A stretch of 15,563 nucleotides of DNA from DATKZH01 sp964475955 (GCA_964475955.1 CAYYZY010000188.1:1-15563), one strand, 5' to 3'; shown: positions 1 to 9,786, counted from the stretch's first letter. Program-made: numbers and translations. Notes: generated by a model not told the origin, from the letters alone.

Positions 1-767
1 AAAACCAAAGCAAGCGCCCCGGGGCCCCTGACCAAAGATGTTGACAGCAGTAGTCGGTAAACCCACACCTCGCCCGACGTGTCGACGTCGCACGGGCGCA
101 CCAGGCAAACCTCCGCCGGCCGGCAGCCGGTCAACCGCTGGAACCGCACCATGTCGGCCACCACTTCCGGCAAGTGCGGGAGCGTGGCGTCGACCACCTC
201 ATCGGCCACGGGCCCGATCGGTGCCGTCTCTCGAGCGATCGTGTGCCCCTTGCGGAGCCCGGCGACCGCGGCGAGCGCCCGGTAGACCGACTCGGGCACC
301 AATTCCTGGGCGACGCCCCAGCGGAAGATGCGTTTGATCGTGTCGACCAGGTAGTTGACGTAGCGCCGGCTTTTGCCCGACTCGGCCAGGCGCCGCTGGA
401 CCGCCTGGAGGGCCAGCGGGCCGAAGTCCTTGGCCAGGGTGCGGCCGTAGGTGGAGCGCAGCGTGCGCACGGCGATCCGGATGCGGAATATCGAGCCGGT
501 GTCCTGGCCGTCCTTGCGGTAGTAGCCCTTGGCGTGGCGCCAGTATGCAAGGGCCAGTTCGGCGACAGTCGCGCCCTTGTCGCCCTGGGGCAGGGAGCGA
601 CCCTGGGCCAGCCATTCCCCGATCAGACGATCGTATTCCGCCCGGCTGGCCTTCGTACCCCACTTGCCGAGGTAGACGTCCCGGCCGTTGAGGGTGACCA
701 CAGCTTGGCCTGAGGGCTTGTGACGGCGGTAAGAAGGAACCCTGGGCGTGGAGTCCTGAAGGGGCAC
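1..767 (-). CDS. Tyrosine site-specific recombinase (phage-type integrase), N-terminal part, runs off left edge
   Basis: An uninterrupted frame of 255 codons starts at GTG (765-767), 6 nt downstream of a strong Shine-Dalgarno AGGAGG (773-778 on the complement), and leaves the window without a stop. The N-terminus (residues 10-60: VPSYRRHKPSGQ, then a YLGKWG strand) is the DNA-binding arm common in planctomycete integrases. Residues 65-160 are a SAM-like core-binding domain ending in YVNYLVDTIKRIFRWGVAQ. The catalytic domain begins around residue 195 and carries the first catalytic arginine in LTGCRPAEV (R216). Recognisable sequence runs to VWVYR (R238, about position 54). The last 17 codons do not look like the P-x-x-HKT segment I would expect next, so the gene may be broken near position 53 or the window edge may be a junction. 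The remaining catalytic residues (H-R-H-Y) would lie outside. The gene sits just downstream of tRNA-Phe, as island integrases often do. Family assignment is firm; integrity is not. Confidence 0.85.
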   Translation of the reverse strand, partial: MPLQDSTPRVPSYRRHKPSGQAVVTLNGRDVYLGKWGTKASRAEYDRLIGEWLAQGRSLPQGDKGATVAELALAYWRHAKGYYRKDGQDTGSIFRIRIAVRTLRSTYGRTLAKDFGPLALQAVQRRLAESGKSRRYVNYLVDTIKRIFRWGVAQELVPESVYRALAAVAGLRKGHTIARETAPIGPVADEVVDATLPHLPEVVADMVRFQRLTGCRPAEVCLVRPCDVDTSGEVWVYRLLLSTSLVRGPGALALV

Positions 768-788
768 TGCAACCTCCTTCCTCCCCAA

Positions 789-809
789 AATCCGGTAGTC
801 TACCGGATT
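789..809. promoter_or_regulatory. Perfect 10-bp dyad upstream of the integrase
   Basis: The arms AATCCGGTAG (789-798) and CTACCGGATT (800-809) are exact reverse complements around one central base. The dyad lies 21 nt upstream of the integrase GTG and about 77 nt past the tRNA 3' end. It could be an operator controlling the integrase, a recombinase arm or core site, or, read on the minus strand as a 9-bp stem with a 3-nt loop followed by TTGGGG, a weak terminator after the tRNA. The sequence does not decide between these. Confidence 0.5.
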
Positions 810-837
810 CTCAGAGAAAAACGGGCCGCACTGCCGA

Positions 838-872
838 CCGCCGGCAGGCATCCTAAACCCAGGATTCGGCGG
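838..872 (-). terminator. Two-part hairpin just after tRNA-Phe, possible terminator or processing structure
   Basis: The outer arms CCGCCG (838-843) and CGGCGG (867-872) enclose inner arms ATCCT (850-854) and AGGAT (861-865). The structure begins 14 nt past the tRNA 3' end on the minus strand. There is no U-tract after it, so intrinsic termination is uncertain; it could equally protect or define the tRNA precursor. Confidence 0.3.
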
Positions 873-885
873 GATTTACGCTAAG

Positions 886-958
886 TGGACAGGGCCGGAA
901 TTGAACCGGCGACACCTGGATTTTCAGTCCAGTGCTCTACCAACTGAGCTACCTGTCC
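886..958 (-). tRNA. tRNA-Phe (anticodon GAA)
   Basis: The complement folds into a complete 73-nt cloverleaf: acceptor GGACAGG/CCTGTCC (952-958 with 887-893), D-arm GCTC-AGTTGGTA-GAGC, anticodon arm CTGGA-CTGAAAA-TCCAG with anticodon GAA at 923-925, variable GTGTC, T-arm GCCGG-TTCAATT-CCGGC, and discriminator A at 886. CCA is not encoded (ACTT follows). All stems pair perfectly, so the gene looks functional. Its 3' end faces the integrase, so it is the natural candidate for an attachment site. Confidence 0.97.
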
Positions 959-970
959 GGATCTTCCTAA

Positions 971-976
971 ATTGTA
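971..976 (-). promoter_or_regulatory. Candidate -10 box of the tRNA-Phe promoter
   Basis: TACAAT on the minus strand (5 of 6 matches to TATAAT) lies 12 nt upstream of the tRNA 5' end, which would put the transcription start within a few bases of the mature 5' end. No good -35 is visible at 16-18 bp. Confidence 0.4.
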
Positions 977-1063
977 GTGTTTCCGTGACTTGCGGCGCGA
1001 CGGAACGCGCCGGGGGGGGCACGAAGAGATGGGGGGCATAGGCGCTTTCGACAAACCCAGGAC

Positions 1064-1072
1064 ATTGTACCA
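1064..1072 (-). promoter_or_regulatory. Candidate extended -10 promoter reading toward tRNA-Phe
   Basis: The minus strand reads TGG-TACAAT, an extended -10 element (TG-N-TANAAT), about 105 nt upstream of the tRNA. A convincing -35 is missing. It may be a second tRNA promoter or a chance match. Confidence 0.25.
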
Positions 1073-1202
1073 TGCGCCGTGCCAAGCGGCGAGCAGGCCG
1101 TGCCCGCAAACGCCAGACGTCAGCATAGCTGCCCAATCGGCCCGCATCAAGGGGACCGGTCGGAGCGTGTGTGCGGCATTCGGGCCGCGCTGCCGGGCGG
1201 GG

Positions 1203-2732
1203 TCAAGAGATGGGCGCCCAGTCGATGCCGAGCTTCTGAGCGGCGTAGCCGATCTCGCGGAGGTGGTCGCCGTAGACCATCATCCAGTGCGAGTCGCGGA
1301 CCTCGTAGAGGAGCTTCTCCCAGTCACCCTGGATCTCGACGTCCTGCTGCGTGCGGCACACCTCGAGGAACGGATTCGCCCGGATCACGCCCTTCATGCC
1401 GACCCAGCGGTCCGTGGCGTACTCGGGATCGATGAAGGTGACGGTCTGGCCGACCTTCATGTCGACCTTGGGGGCGGCGCCCGCGTCGGACTCGTAGTGC
1501 GTCATGACCCGGGCGGGTTCATAGTGCCTTCCATCCATGCGCCGCGGGGCGCTACAGTGGGCGCAGGTGACTATCCCCTTGTGCGGAAAGGTCGAATTGT
1601 GCAGGAACACCGGCTTGCCCGCCACGTAATGGAGCAGGATGCCGCAGGGCACGATCACGAAGTCCGACTCGCAGAAGGCCAGCAGTCCCTCGTCGTTGAG
1701 CCAGCTCAAGGGCATGCAGGGGGTCGTGTCGGCGATGGGAAGCACGCGGCCCATGCAACCGGCGATGGTGAACGCCGGCGCCTCGTGCTCGCGCATCCAG
1801 TCCTTGAAGATATCGTAGAGCAGGAAGGCGTTGACGACGTACCGCCGCTCGGTGGCAAGCTCCGTACCCGGCAGGGCCAGGTATCGGTCGGTGCGTTTTT
1901 CAGCCCGGGCGACCAGATCGGCGCTATTGCCGGCGCGCCGGAAGCGCCGGGTGAGGCCGTCGTAGCTCGCATCGACGATGTCGAGACGGTATTTCTCGCG
2001 GGCGATGGTCGGCGCTTGGGGAGCGTATTTGCCCTGGGCGCCGCCCAAGGCCACGATCCGCTGGCCCACGAAGTTCTTCAGCCCGTACAGGGCGCGGAGC
2101 CTCCACAAAACCTCGCCGTAGTCGTCCACCACGGCGTCGTGGACGGTCGGCCCGCCGTGGTTTCGGGCGTTGTTCTGCCGAATCTCCTCCGGCGTGCCTT
2201 TCTTGAGGTAGCGGGTGCTGAGGGCTTCGTACCAGTAGTAGACGGGTCCCGATCGGTGGCGCACGAAGATCAGCGTGTGGCGGTCGGGCTTGGCGGCGAA
2301 GCACGCCCTGAGCATCGTGCCCGATCCGGTGGCCGGATAGACGAGCACGACGTCGTAATCGGCCGCGTGCACCTTGGCGGCCTCCTCGGCTGAGGTCACC
2401 TTGACCGTCGGCAGCACCTCGAGGGGGAAGCCGGCCTGGCCGGCCAGCGCGTCGAGCTCCCGGGCGATCCGCCCCAACTCCTCTGCGGCGGCCTCCGGCG
2501 TGTTGATCTTCGACCACGAACGCCACGAAGCGTGCTTCCTCGGCTCGAACGTGGTGTGCATGAAGACCGGCTGGACTCGGAGCGGCTTGCCGGTGACCAC
2601 GGGCGGACGCTCCGGGTCCCATTCGAACTCGGCCACGCCGACGGCGGAGGCGCGAAGGGCCAGCGCCCCGCCGGCCACGCCCGCGGCGCTGAGGCCGGCG
2701 AACTGCCTGCGATTGATGCGATCGTCCGACAT
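1203..2732 (-). CDS. Tat-exported protein with L-fucose/L-arabinose isomerase-like fold
   Basis: A 509-aa protein. The start at 2732 is chosen because GGAGGAGG lies 6 nt upstream and the protein then opens with a twin-arginine signal (RR at residues 8-9 in INRRQFAGL, followed by a small-residue hydrophobic stretch to about residue 30); a longer frame to 2807 is open but adds nothing recognisable. The body resembles L-fucose-isomerase-related proteins: a Rossmann-like N-terminal half (DYDVVLVYPATGSG) and a C-terminal half with GCMGR, CESD (354-357), AHCSAP (H392, C393) and THYES, the segments that supply metal and substrate ligands in this fold. Where FucI has an Asp after the ExD motif this protein has VFLHN, so the metal site may differ. 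Reaction and substrate cannot be read from the sequence. Export is unusual for a sugar isomerase, so an oxidoreductase-like or non-catalytic role is possible. It is transcribed away from a second, Sec-exported member of the same fold class. Confidence 0.7.
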   Translation of the reverse strand: MSDDRINRRQFAGLSAAGVAGGALALRASAVGVAEFEWDPERPPVVTGKPLRVQPVFMHTTFEPRKHASWRSWSKINTPEAAAEELGRIARELDALAGQAGFPLEVLPTVKVTSAEEAAKVHAADYDVVLVYPATGSGTMLRACFAAKPDRHTLIFVRHRSGPVYYWYEALSTRYLKKGTPEEIRQNNARNHGGPTVHDAVVDDYGEVLWRLRALYGLKNFVGQRIVALGGAQGKYAPQAPTIAREKYRLDIVDASYDGLTRRFRRAGNSADLVARAEKRTDRYLALPGTELATERRYVVNAFLLYDIFKDWMREHEAPAFTIAGCMGRVLPIADTTPCMPLSWLNDEGLLAFCESDFVIVPCGILLHYVAGKPVFLHNSTFPHKGIVTCAHCSAPRRMDGRHYEPARVMTHYESDAGAAPKVDMKVGQTVTFIDPEYATDRWVGMKGVIRANPFLEVCRTQQDVEIQGDWEKLLYEVRDSHWMMVYGDHLREIGYAAQKLGIDWAPIS

Positions 2733-2827
2733 GGGAACCTCCTCCACCGGAAAGGGATCGTCTTCCGACGCGCAAGCCCGCCGCCACGCGCCGATCTCTC
2801 GTAACACGCGCCTGCGGCACGCGGGCC

Positions 2828-2856
2828 AGTGTACCGGCGCCCGGCGTCGCCCGCAA
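2828..2856 (-). promoter_or_regulatory. Candidate sigma-70-type promoter for the Tat-exported isomerase-like gene
   Basis: On the minus strand, TTGCGG (2851-2856) and TACACT (2828-2833) are separated by exactly 17 bp. The match is moderate (3/6 and 4/6). The leader to the ATG at 2732 would be about 90 nt. Confidence 0.35.
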
Positions 2857-2904
2857 CGAGGCGGGAAGATCGGCCACGATTTCGTTCCCTGCGGAGTGAG
2901 GGTT

Positions 2905-2913
2905 TGCTACAAT
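2905..2913 (+). promoter_or_regulatory. Candidate extended -10 promoter for the plus-strand isomerase-like gene
   Basis: TG-C-TACAAT is an extended -10 box about 48 nt upstream of the ATG at 2961. The -35 region (TTCCCT at 2885-2890, 17-bp spacer) is weak, which fits extended -10 promoters. It lies within 100 bp of the divergent minus-strand promoter, so the two may be co-regulated. Confidence 0.45.
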
Positions 2914-2960
2914 GCGCTCCGCGGCGCGCTTCAGAGCAGCGTGGCTTTGGGAGGGGAATC

Positions 2961-4112
2961 ATGCGTAATCGAAGCGTGTGCGTGTTGGCGTTGGTGAGCG
3001 TGGCGACGTGGGCGGCGGCCGGACCGGGCGTGGCGCGCGGGCCGTCGGCCGACGCGGCCAAGGCCCGGCAGGTGGTCGAGCGGCTCAAGACGATGCGGCT
3101 CGTCAGCATCCAGGACTACGACAAGATCAACGCGATCGACCAGGAAGGAATGGCCGGCGTATGGGGCGATTCGCTGGTCAAGGAGTACGACCAGCAGTAT
3201 CGGCCCAGGCTGGAGAAGTACCTGGGCATCGAGCTGATGCTGGTGCGCTGCGACGAGCTGCTGGCCGAGATGGCCGAGGTGGACGACGCCGACGCCGAGC
3301 GGCTTGCCGACACGTGGATCCGCGAGGCGACCGAGATGAAGCACGTGAAGTGGAGCGACGTCGTCCGGCCGGCCTATCTCTACTTCGGCTTCAAGCGGCT
3401 GTTGGAGAAGTACGACGCCGTGGCGATCACCTACGACAGCGCCACGCTCACCCTTTCCGAGCAGAAGGTGAAGGCGTGGACGCCGCTGGCCATCCTCGAA
3501 CTGAGCAAGGAGCGGATTCCGTGCGTGTGCCAGAGCCACGTCGACTGCCTGGTCACGCAGGTGATCTGTAGCGGGCTGACCGACGGGCGCCAGGGGTTCA
3601 TGGGCGACGTGCTCAACGATTGGGCTTTTCCGCCCATCGCCGAACGGCCCGAGAACGTGATCGTGATCGGCCACTGCGGCGCCCCGATCACGCCGAAAGG
3701 GGACGAGCGCATTCCCTACCTCATCCGCGACCACATCCACAGCCACCGGAAGTGGTTCGGGCCGGACGACGTGCCCACGGCGACCACGGTCCGGTGGCCG
3801 GCCGACGAGGCGGCGACCGTCGTGAAGTTCGACGTCTACCGCAAGCGGCTCTCGGCCTTCGCCGTCACGGTGCTCGACGGCAATCTGCTGTTCGACGACT
3901 TCGACAACCGCATCTGCCGCAACAAGATGGTGCTGCGCCTGGACCACCCGACGCGCTCCTACCTGCTCCCCTCCGACCCGAACGGCGGCGCGTTCCGCAA
4001 CTGGTGGGGAAGCTGGGGCTGCCACCAGGTGGCGTTCTACGGCGACCTGCGGCCGAAGCTCAAGGAGTTCGCAACGCTGACGGACTTTGAGGTGGTGAGT
4101 GGCGAGGGATGA
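2961..4112 (+). CDS. Secreted protein with L-fucose isomerase-like fold
   Basis: A 383-aa protein with a Sec signal peptide (residues 1 to about 26, cleavage likely after one of the Ala residues). The ATG at 2961 follows GGGAGGGG by 4 nt; longer in-frame starts would bury the signal peptide. Residues 135-245 carry the features of L-fucose-isomerase-related proteins: KYDAVAITYDSATL, CVCQSHVDC (188-196), GDVLND (215-220) and VIVIGHCGAP (H238, C239). Compared with the usual C-E-x-D-(V/L) pattern the Glu is Gln191 and the Asp is His193, while the following Asp (D216) is kept. Metal binding may therefore be altered and activity is doubtful. The C-terminal half (245-375) has a β-rich stretch (TATTVRWPADEAATVVKFDVYRKRL) typical of the C-terminal barrel. 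It is divergent from the Tat-exported relative and followed, after a hairpin, by a DUF1573 gene. Fold assignment is from motifs; no substrate is proposed. Confidence 0.68.
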   Translation: MRNRSVCVLALVSVATWAAAGPGVARGPSADAAKARQVVERLKTMRLVSIQDYDKINAIDQEGMAGVWGDSLVKEYDQQYRPRLEKYLGIELMLVRCDELLAEMAEVDDADAERLADTWIREATEMKHVKWSDVVRPAYLYFGFKRLLEKYDAVAITYDSATLTLSEQKVKAWTPLAILELSKERIPCVCQSHVDCLVTQVICSGLTDGRQGFMGDVLNDWAFPPIAERPENVIVIGHCGAPITPKGDERIPYLIRDHIHSHRKWFGPDDVPTATTVRWPADEAATVVKFDVYRKRLSAFAVTVLDGNLLFDDFDNRICRNKMVLRLDHPTRSYLLPSDPNGGAFRNWWGSWGCHQVAFYGDLRPKLKEFATLTDFEVVSGEG

Positions 4113-4145
4113 AGGATGAATGTTCGTGGAGTGGCCCGTTTAGCC

Positions 4146-4162
4146 GCCGACGGCACGTCGGC
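4146..4162 (+). terminator. GC-rich hairpin with T-rich tail after the isomerase-like gene
   Basis: GCCGACG and CGTCGGC form a 7-bp stem with a 3-nt loop, followed by TTCTTCTT. It starts 33 nt past the stop at 4112, as a Rho-independent terminator would, though the tail is broken by C residues. The surrounding stretch (about 4125-4210) also holds CTTCTT and AAGAAG arms and may be an interspersed palindromic repeat rather than a dedicated terminator. Confidence 0.4.
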
Positions 4163-4234
4163 TTCTTCTTCCCGGACCGAAACGCGTTCCGCCACGGCAA
4201 GAAGAGCCGTGTCCGTTCTGCGATTGAGTTGGCA

Positions 4235-5365
4235 ATGATGAGGTCGATCCAAACAATCGCTGCGCTTTCCGCGCTTGCTTTGCTCGCGAGCCGTGCAGGA
4301 GCTGCCGAAAGGGGCGGCGAAACCGCGCCGGAGCGGACGGGCCCGCGGGTTGCCGTGGCCGAGACGAAGCACGATTTCGGCGCGATCGACGTCGGCTCCG
4401 CCGGGCGCCACGCGTTCGTCTTCACGAACTCCGGCGACCAACCGCTGGTGCTTACGGCCGGGCGCTCGACCTGCGGGTGTTGCACGTGCGTGTGCGCGGT
4501 GCGGTTGCCCGAGAGTCCGATCGGCCTGGGCGATTCGGCCGAGGTGACGCTCGAGTGGAGGTCGAGCCTTTACGTGGGGCCGTTCCGCCAATCGGCCACG
4601 ATCCGCACGAACGATGCCGACCGCCCGGAGGTGGTGCTGCGGATCGCCGGGCGGTTCAAGGGCCCGGTGGGGATGGTGCCGTCGATGCTGCGCTTCAGCC
4701 GCGTGCCGCTGGGCCGCTCGGCGACCGCGGAGGTCCGGCTTCACAACTATCTCGACGAGCTCCTGGAGATCGTCGGCTGCGCGTGCTCCGATCCTTCCAC
4801 CGCCGAGCATTTCGACGTGGCCTGGGAGCGTCTGCCGGCCGAACGGGCCAAGGAGGCCGAAGCCCGGGGCGGCTACCTGCTGCGCGTGACCGTGAAGCCC
4901 GGCATGCCGCGCGGGGCGTTTCGGCAGCGGATCGTACTGACGACGAGCGCCGAATCGGTTCCGAAGGTCGAGCTGCCCGTCGAGGGCTCGGTGGCCGCCG
5001 ACGTCTCGGTCTACGGCGGGGGCTGGATCGCCCACACGGGCGTCCTTTCCATCGGGCGCGTGAAGCGCGATCGCAGGGCCGAGCGCACGCTGCTGGTCGT
5101 CGCCCGGGGGCCGCACGCCCGGCGCTTCGAACTCCAGCCGGCGCAGGTCGTCCCCAAGTTCCTCACAGTGGAACTGGGTGAAACCAGCTATTCCGAGACG
5201 GCTGCGATCAGCCAGACGCGGCTCGTGGTCCGCATTCCACCCGGCGCGCCGCCGGCCGCGCACCTCGGGGACGGCCGGGGCGAGCTGGGCCATATCACCC
5301 TGAAAACGAACCACCCCGCCGCGCCCGAGCTCGAAATCCGGGTCCGGTTCTCGGTGGAAGAATAG
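4235..5365 (+). CDS. Exported DUF1573 (Ig-like/Hydin-type) protein
   Basis: A 376-aa protein. The ATG at 4235 (or the adjacent ATG at 4238) is chosen because it yields a clean signal peptide (MMRSIQTIAALSALALLASRAGA); the open frame back to 4109 reads through the intergenic hairpin. No good Shine-Dalgarno is visible. Residues 39-145 match DUF1573: KHDFGAIDVGS, then a F-T-N-S-G-D-Q-P-L turn, a Cys cluster, SATIRTNDADRP and a closing IAG strand. Two further β-rich repeats follow (about 150-245, with GCACSD, and 250-375, ending GHITLKTNHPAAPELEI), so the protein is a string of Ig-like domains. Such proteins are abundant in planctomycetes, probably as periplasmic or envelope proteins; no specific role is known to me. 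The Cys cluster CGCCTCVC (C80, C82, C83, C85, C87) is richer than the usual Cys-Gly-Cys and might bind metal or form a disulfide. The next gene starts 32 nt downstream, so they are probably co-transcribed. Confidence 0.8.
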   Translation: MMRSIQTIAALSALALLASRAGAAERGGETAPERTGPRVAVAETKHDFGAIDVGSAGRHAFVFTNSGDQPLVLTAGRSTCGCCTCVCAVRLPESPIGLGDSAEVTLEWRSSLYVGPFRQSATIRTNDADRPEVVLRIAGRFKGPVGMVPSMLRFSRVPLGRSATAEVRLHNYLDELLEIVGCACSDPSTAEHFDVAWERLPAERAKEAEARGGYLLRVTVKPGMPRGAFRQRIVLTTSAESVPKVELPVEGSVAADVSVYGGGWIAHTGVLSIGRVKRDRRAERTLLVVARGPHARRFELQPAQVVPKFLTVELGETSYSETAAISQTRLVVRIPPGAPPAAHLGDGRGELGHITLKTNHPAAPELEIRVRFSVEE

Positions 5366-5397
5366 GCCGTGGTCGCCGTGCGAGCCGAGGCCAACGC

Positions 5398-5856
5398 ATG
5401 AACGCGAGACGCCAGAGATTCCAGTTCGGCTTGCGTCGGCTGCTTCTGTGGACGGTCGCAGTCGTTCCCTATCTTGCGGTCGTCAGGCTGGAGCGATGGG
5501 ACGTGGCCTCGTTCGCCGCAGTGACCACTTGGATGTTGGCCGTCGGGGCGGCGCGCGTCGCGTTCGGCCCGGAAGCGGCCGGAGCTCTCTCGACGCTCGC
5601 GGGTGCGATTGTGGGGGGGTGTGTTGGCTGGTTTATTTTTGGCCCGATGGGGCCGCCGTCCGCGTGGAGCGCCGTCTTCATGTGCCTGGCATTCTGCGTT
5701 TTCGGATGCGTCCTTTTTGGAGTCGTCGAGGCGGCCGTACTCGCGGTGAACTGGGCCGACGATCTCCTGGCGAGGCCGACGACCGACGCATCCGCGGCGT
5801 GCCCCGCGGACCTTCCAGACCCATCAACCCCGCCCCACGCCGAGGAGCCGGCGTGA
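5398..5856 (+). CDS. Small planctomycete-type membrane protein
   Basis: A 152-aa protein with GAGG 7 nt before the ATG. It opens with basic and aromatic residues (RRQRFQFGLRRLLLWT) leading straight into a membrane helix, an N-terminal style seen in many short planctomycete proteins of unknown function. About four membrane segments are predicted by eye (15-30, 39-56, 62-81, 89-117), the later ones Gly/Cys-rich, followed by a Pro/Asp-rich soluble tail of about 35 residues. It follows the DUF1573 gene by 32 nt and converges on clpC. I do not recognise a specific family and assign no function. Confidence 0.65.
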   Translation: MNARRQRFQFGLRRLLLWTVAVVPYLAVVRLERWDVASFAAVTTWMLAVGAARVAFGPEAAGALSTLAGAIVGGCVGWFIFGPMGPPSAWSAVFMCLAFCVFGCVLFGVVEAAVLAVNWADDLLARPTTDASAACPADLPDPSTPPHAEEPA

Positions 5857-5881
5857 GAGCGTGGTCGCGTCCGTTTGGCCG

Positions 5882-5953
5882 CCACGTTCCGCGTGGACGG
5901 CGGTGCCCACCCTCCTCGACTGTCCGCCGTGGGGCACGCTGGAAACGTGCCCC
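5882..5953. repeat. Cluster of inverted repeats between convergent genes; likely bidirectional terminator or interspersed palindromic element
   Basis: Three inverted repeats lie in the 116-nt gap: CCACG/CGTGG (5882-5896), ACGGCGG/CCGCCGT (5897-5903 with 5924-5930), and GGGGCACG/CGTGCCCC (5931-5938 with 5946-5953, 7-nt loop). The last is a strong hairpin ending 20 nt from the clpC stop. The position between converging genes suits two-way termination. No T-tract follows on either strand, so a mobile palindromic repeat is also possible. Confidence 0.5.
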
Positions 5954-5972
5954 GTCTCTTGGCTGCCGAACC

Positions 5973-8759
<2,787 letters not shown>

Positions 8760-8811
8760 GATTCCTCGTTTCTCCGTCAGGTCGTTACGGGCATCCGATG
8801 GCGAGCGAAAG

Positions 8812-8830
8812 GGCGCCGTGCCGGGGCGCC
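8812..8830 (-). other. GC-rich hairpin in the gap between the TPR gene and clpC
   Basis: GGCGCC occurs at 8812-8817 and 8825-8830. Because it is self-complementary the two copies form a 6-bp stem with a 7-nt loop. It could attenuate read-through from the TPR gene into clpC or mark the clpC leader. The minus strand continues with CTTTCG, not a U-tract, so a true terminator is doubtful. Confidence 0.3.
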
Positions 8831-8906
8831 GATCACTCGGGGCATGGAGTTTCCGCCTCACTGCGGCTTGGCAAACGTTCGTGTTCCCGCCACCCTTGGT
8901 TGCACG

Positions 8907-9509
8907 TCAGGCCGCGTCGGCAAGCTCGGCGGGCGGTGCGCTCCCGCCGCCATCCTCTTCCGCCCCGGCGTGCTGGGCGTTTTCTTCTTCCCATTCGGCA
9001 CGCAGCAACTCGTATTCGCGCCGGATCTCCAGTTCCCATTTCTCGCAGCCGGCGAGACGCTCGAGTCGGGCGAGCTGGCTCGCGGCCTCGTCGGGCCGAC
9101 CGGTTCTTCGCAGGAGCGTGGCCAACATCAGGCCCGCGTCCAAGTCCCGGGGGGCTTCCCCGATCAAGCGGCGCAGCGCGCGCTCCGATTCGAACCAGTC
9201 CCCCTTCAAGTAGCGGTCGACGGCTTCGGCGAACGCAACTTGCGACGACGTGGCCTCGAGATGGATCGAGTAGCGGGAATCCCGCCGGTAGGAGAGCAGG
9301 GTGGAGCTAAGCCAAATGACCGCTACGGCCATCCAAACCGAACTACGCACACCCCCAGCAACCAGTTCACTCCAAAGGAGACTCGCCATCAGGGCCAAGT
9401 CGACCAAGGCGGCGAATCCCAGGGCGGCCACGAGCCCCGTCCAGCGGCCGTCTCTCCAAATCTGCGGCAAACCGGGCCACAGATGTGTCGCCCACGGTAT
9501 CCTGCCCAT
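8907..9509 (-). CDS. Membrane-anchored TPR-like protein
   Basis: A 200-aa protein. AGGAG lies 9 nt before the ATG at 9509; a nearby upstream ATG is out of frame. Two membrane segments (about 24-46 and 55-73) are joined by a short Gly/Arg/Ser loop. A helical cytoplasmic part (88-165) contains a TPR-like pair: AVDRYLKGDWFESERALRRL and AGLMLATLLRRTGRPDEAAS. The tail (170-200) is Glu/Ala-rich. Such proteins usually act as scaffolds; no partner is identifiable from this sequence. Its place directly upstream of clpC, with a shared candidate promoter, makes a link to the Clp machinery possible but unproven. Confidence 0.75.
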   Translation of the reverse strand: MGRIPWATHLWPGLPQIWRDGRWTGLVAALGFAALVDLALMASLLWSELVAGGVRSSVWMAVAVIWLSSTLLSYRRDSRYSIHLEATSSQVAFAEAVDRYLKGDWFESERALRRLIGEAPRDLDAGLMLATLLRRTGRPDEAASQLARLERLAGCEKWELEIRREYELLRAEWEEENAQHAGAEEDGGGSAPPAELADAA

Positions 9510-9564
9510 GGCCCATCTCTCCTAAGGGGGGTCCGCTGCCCTTGAATCCGTCTCCGGCCACCGA

Positions 9565-9593
9565 ATTGTAGCCCCAAAAACAGGCCCGATCAA
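9565..9593 (-). promoter_or_regulatory. Sigma-70-type promoter for the TPR gene (and perhaps clpC)
   Basis: On the minus strand TTGATC (9588-9593) and TACAAT (9565-9570) are separated by exactly 17 bp. The -35 matches 4/6 and the -10 5/6, the best promoter in the window. The start would fall near 9558, giving a leader of about 50 nt before the ATG at 9509. Confidence 0.6.
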
Positions 9594-9786
9594 GGCAACT
9601 GGAAGAGCCGCCACCACTTAGGTTCGATAGCGCTCGGCGGCGGCTGCGACCGCGCTCGAAGCGGACCGCCCGCGCAACACCAGAACCTTGCCTCACGTGC
9701 GCAGTTTAGCTCCATTGACGCCAGAAAAGGGCCTCACGCCCCCCCCTTCGGTTGCGGACACTCTGCCCATCTGCCAAACTGCGCGA

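Noticed and set aside
1173..1188. GCGGC/GCCGC hairpin downstream of the Tat-exported gene as a terminator
   Set aside because: The stem is 5 bp without a U-tract on the minus strand; too common in GC-rich DNA to call.
990..2393. A 467-codon plus-strand frame opposite the Tat-exported gene
   Set aside because: The minus strand has a strong ribosome binding site, Tat signal and isomerase-like motifs; the plus frame has none and runs through the region upstream of the tRNA.
2931..5314. Minus-strand open frames (2931-4025 and 4037-5314) opposite the isomerase-like and DUF1573 genes
   Set aside because: They are antisense shadows without domains, signal peptides or ribosome binding sites.
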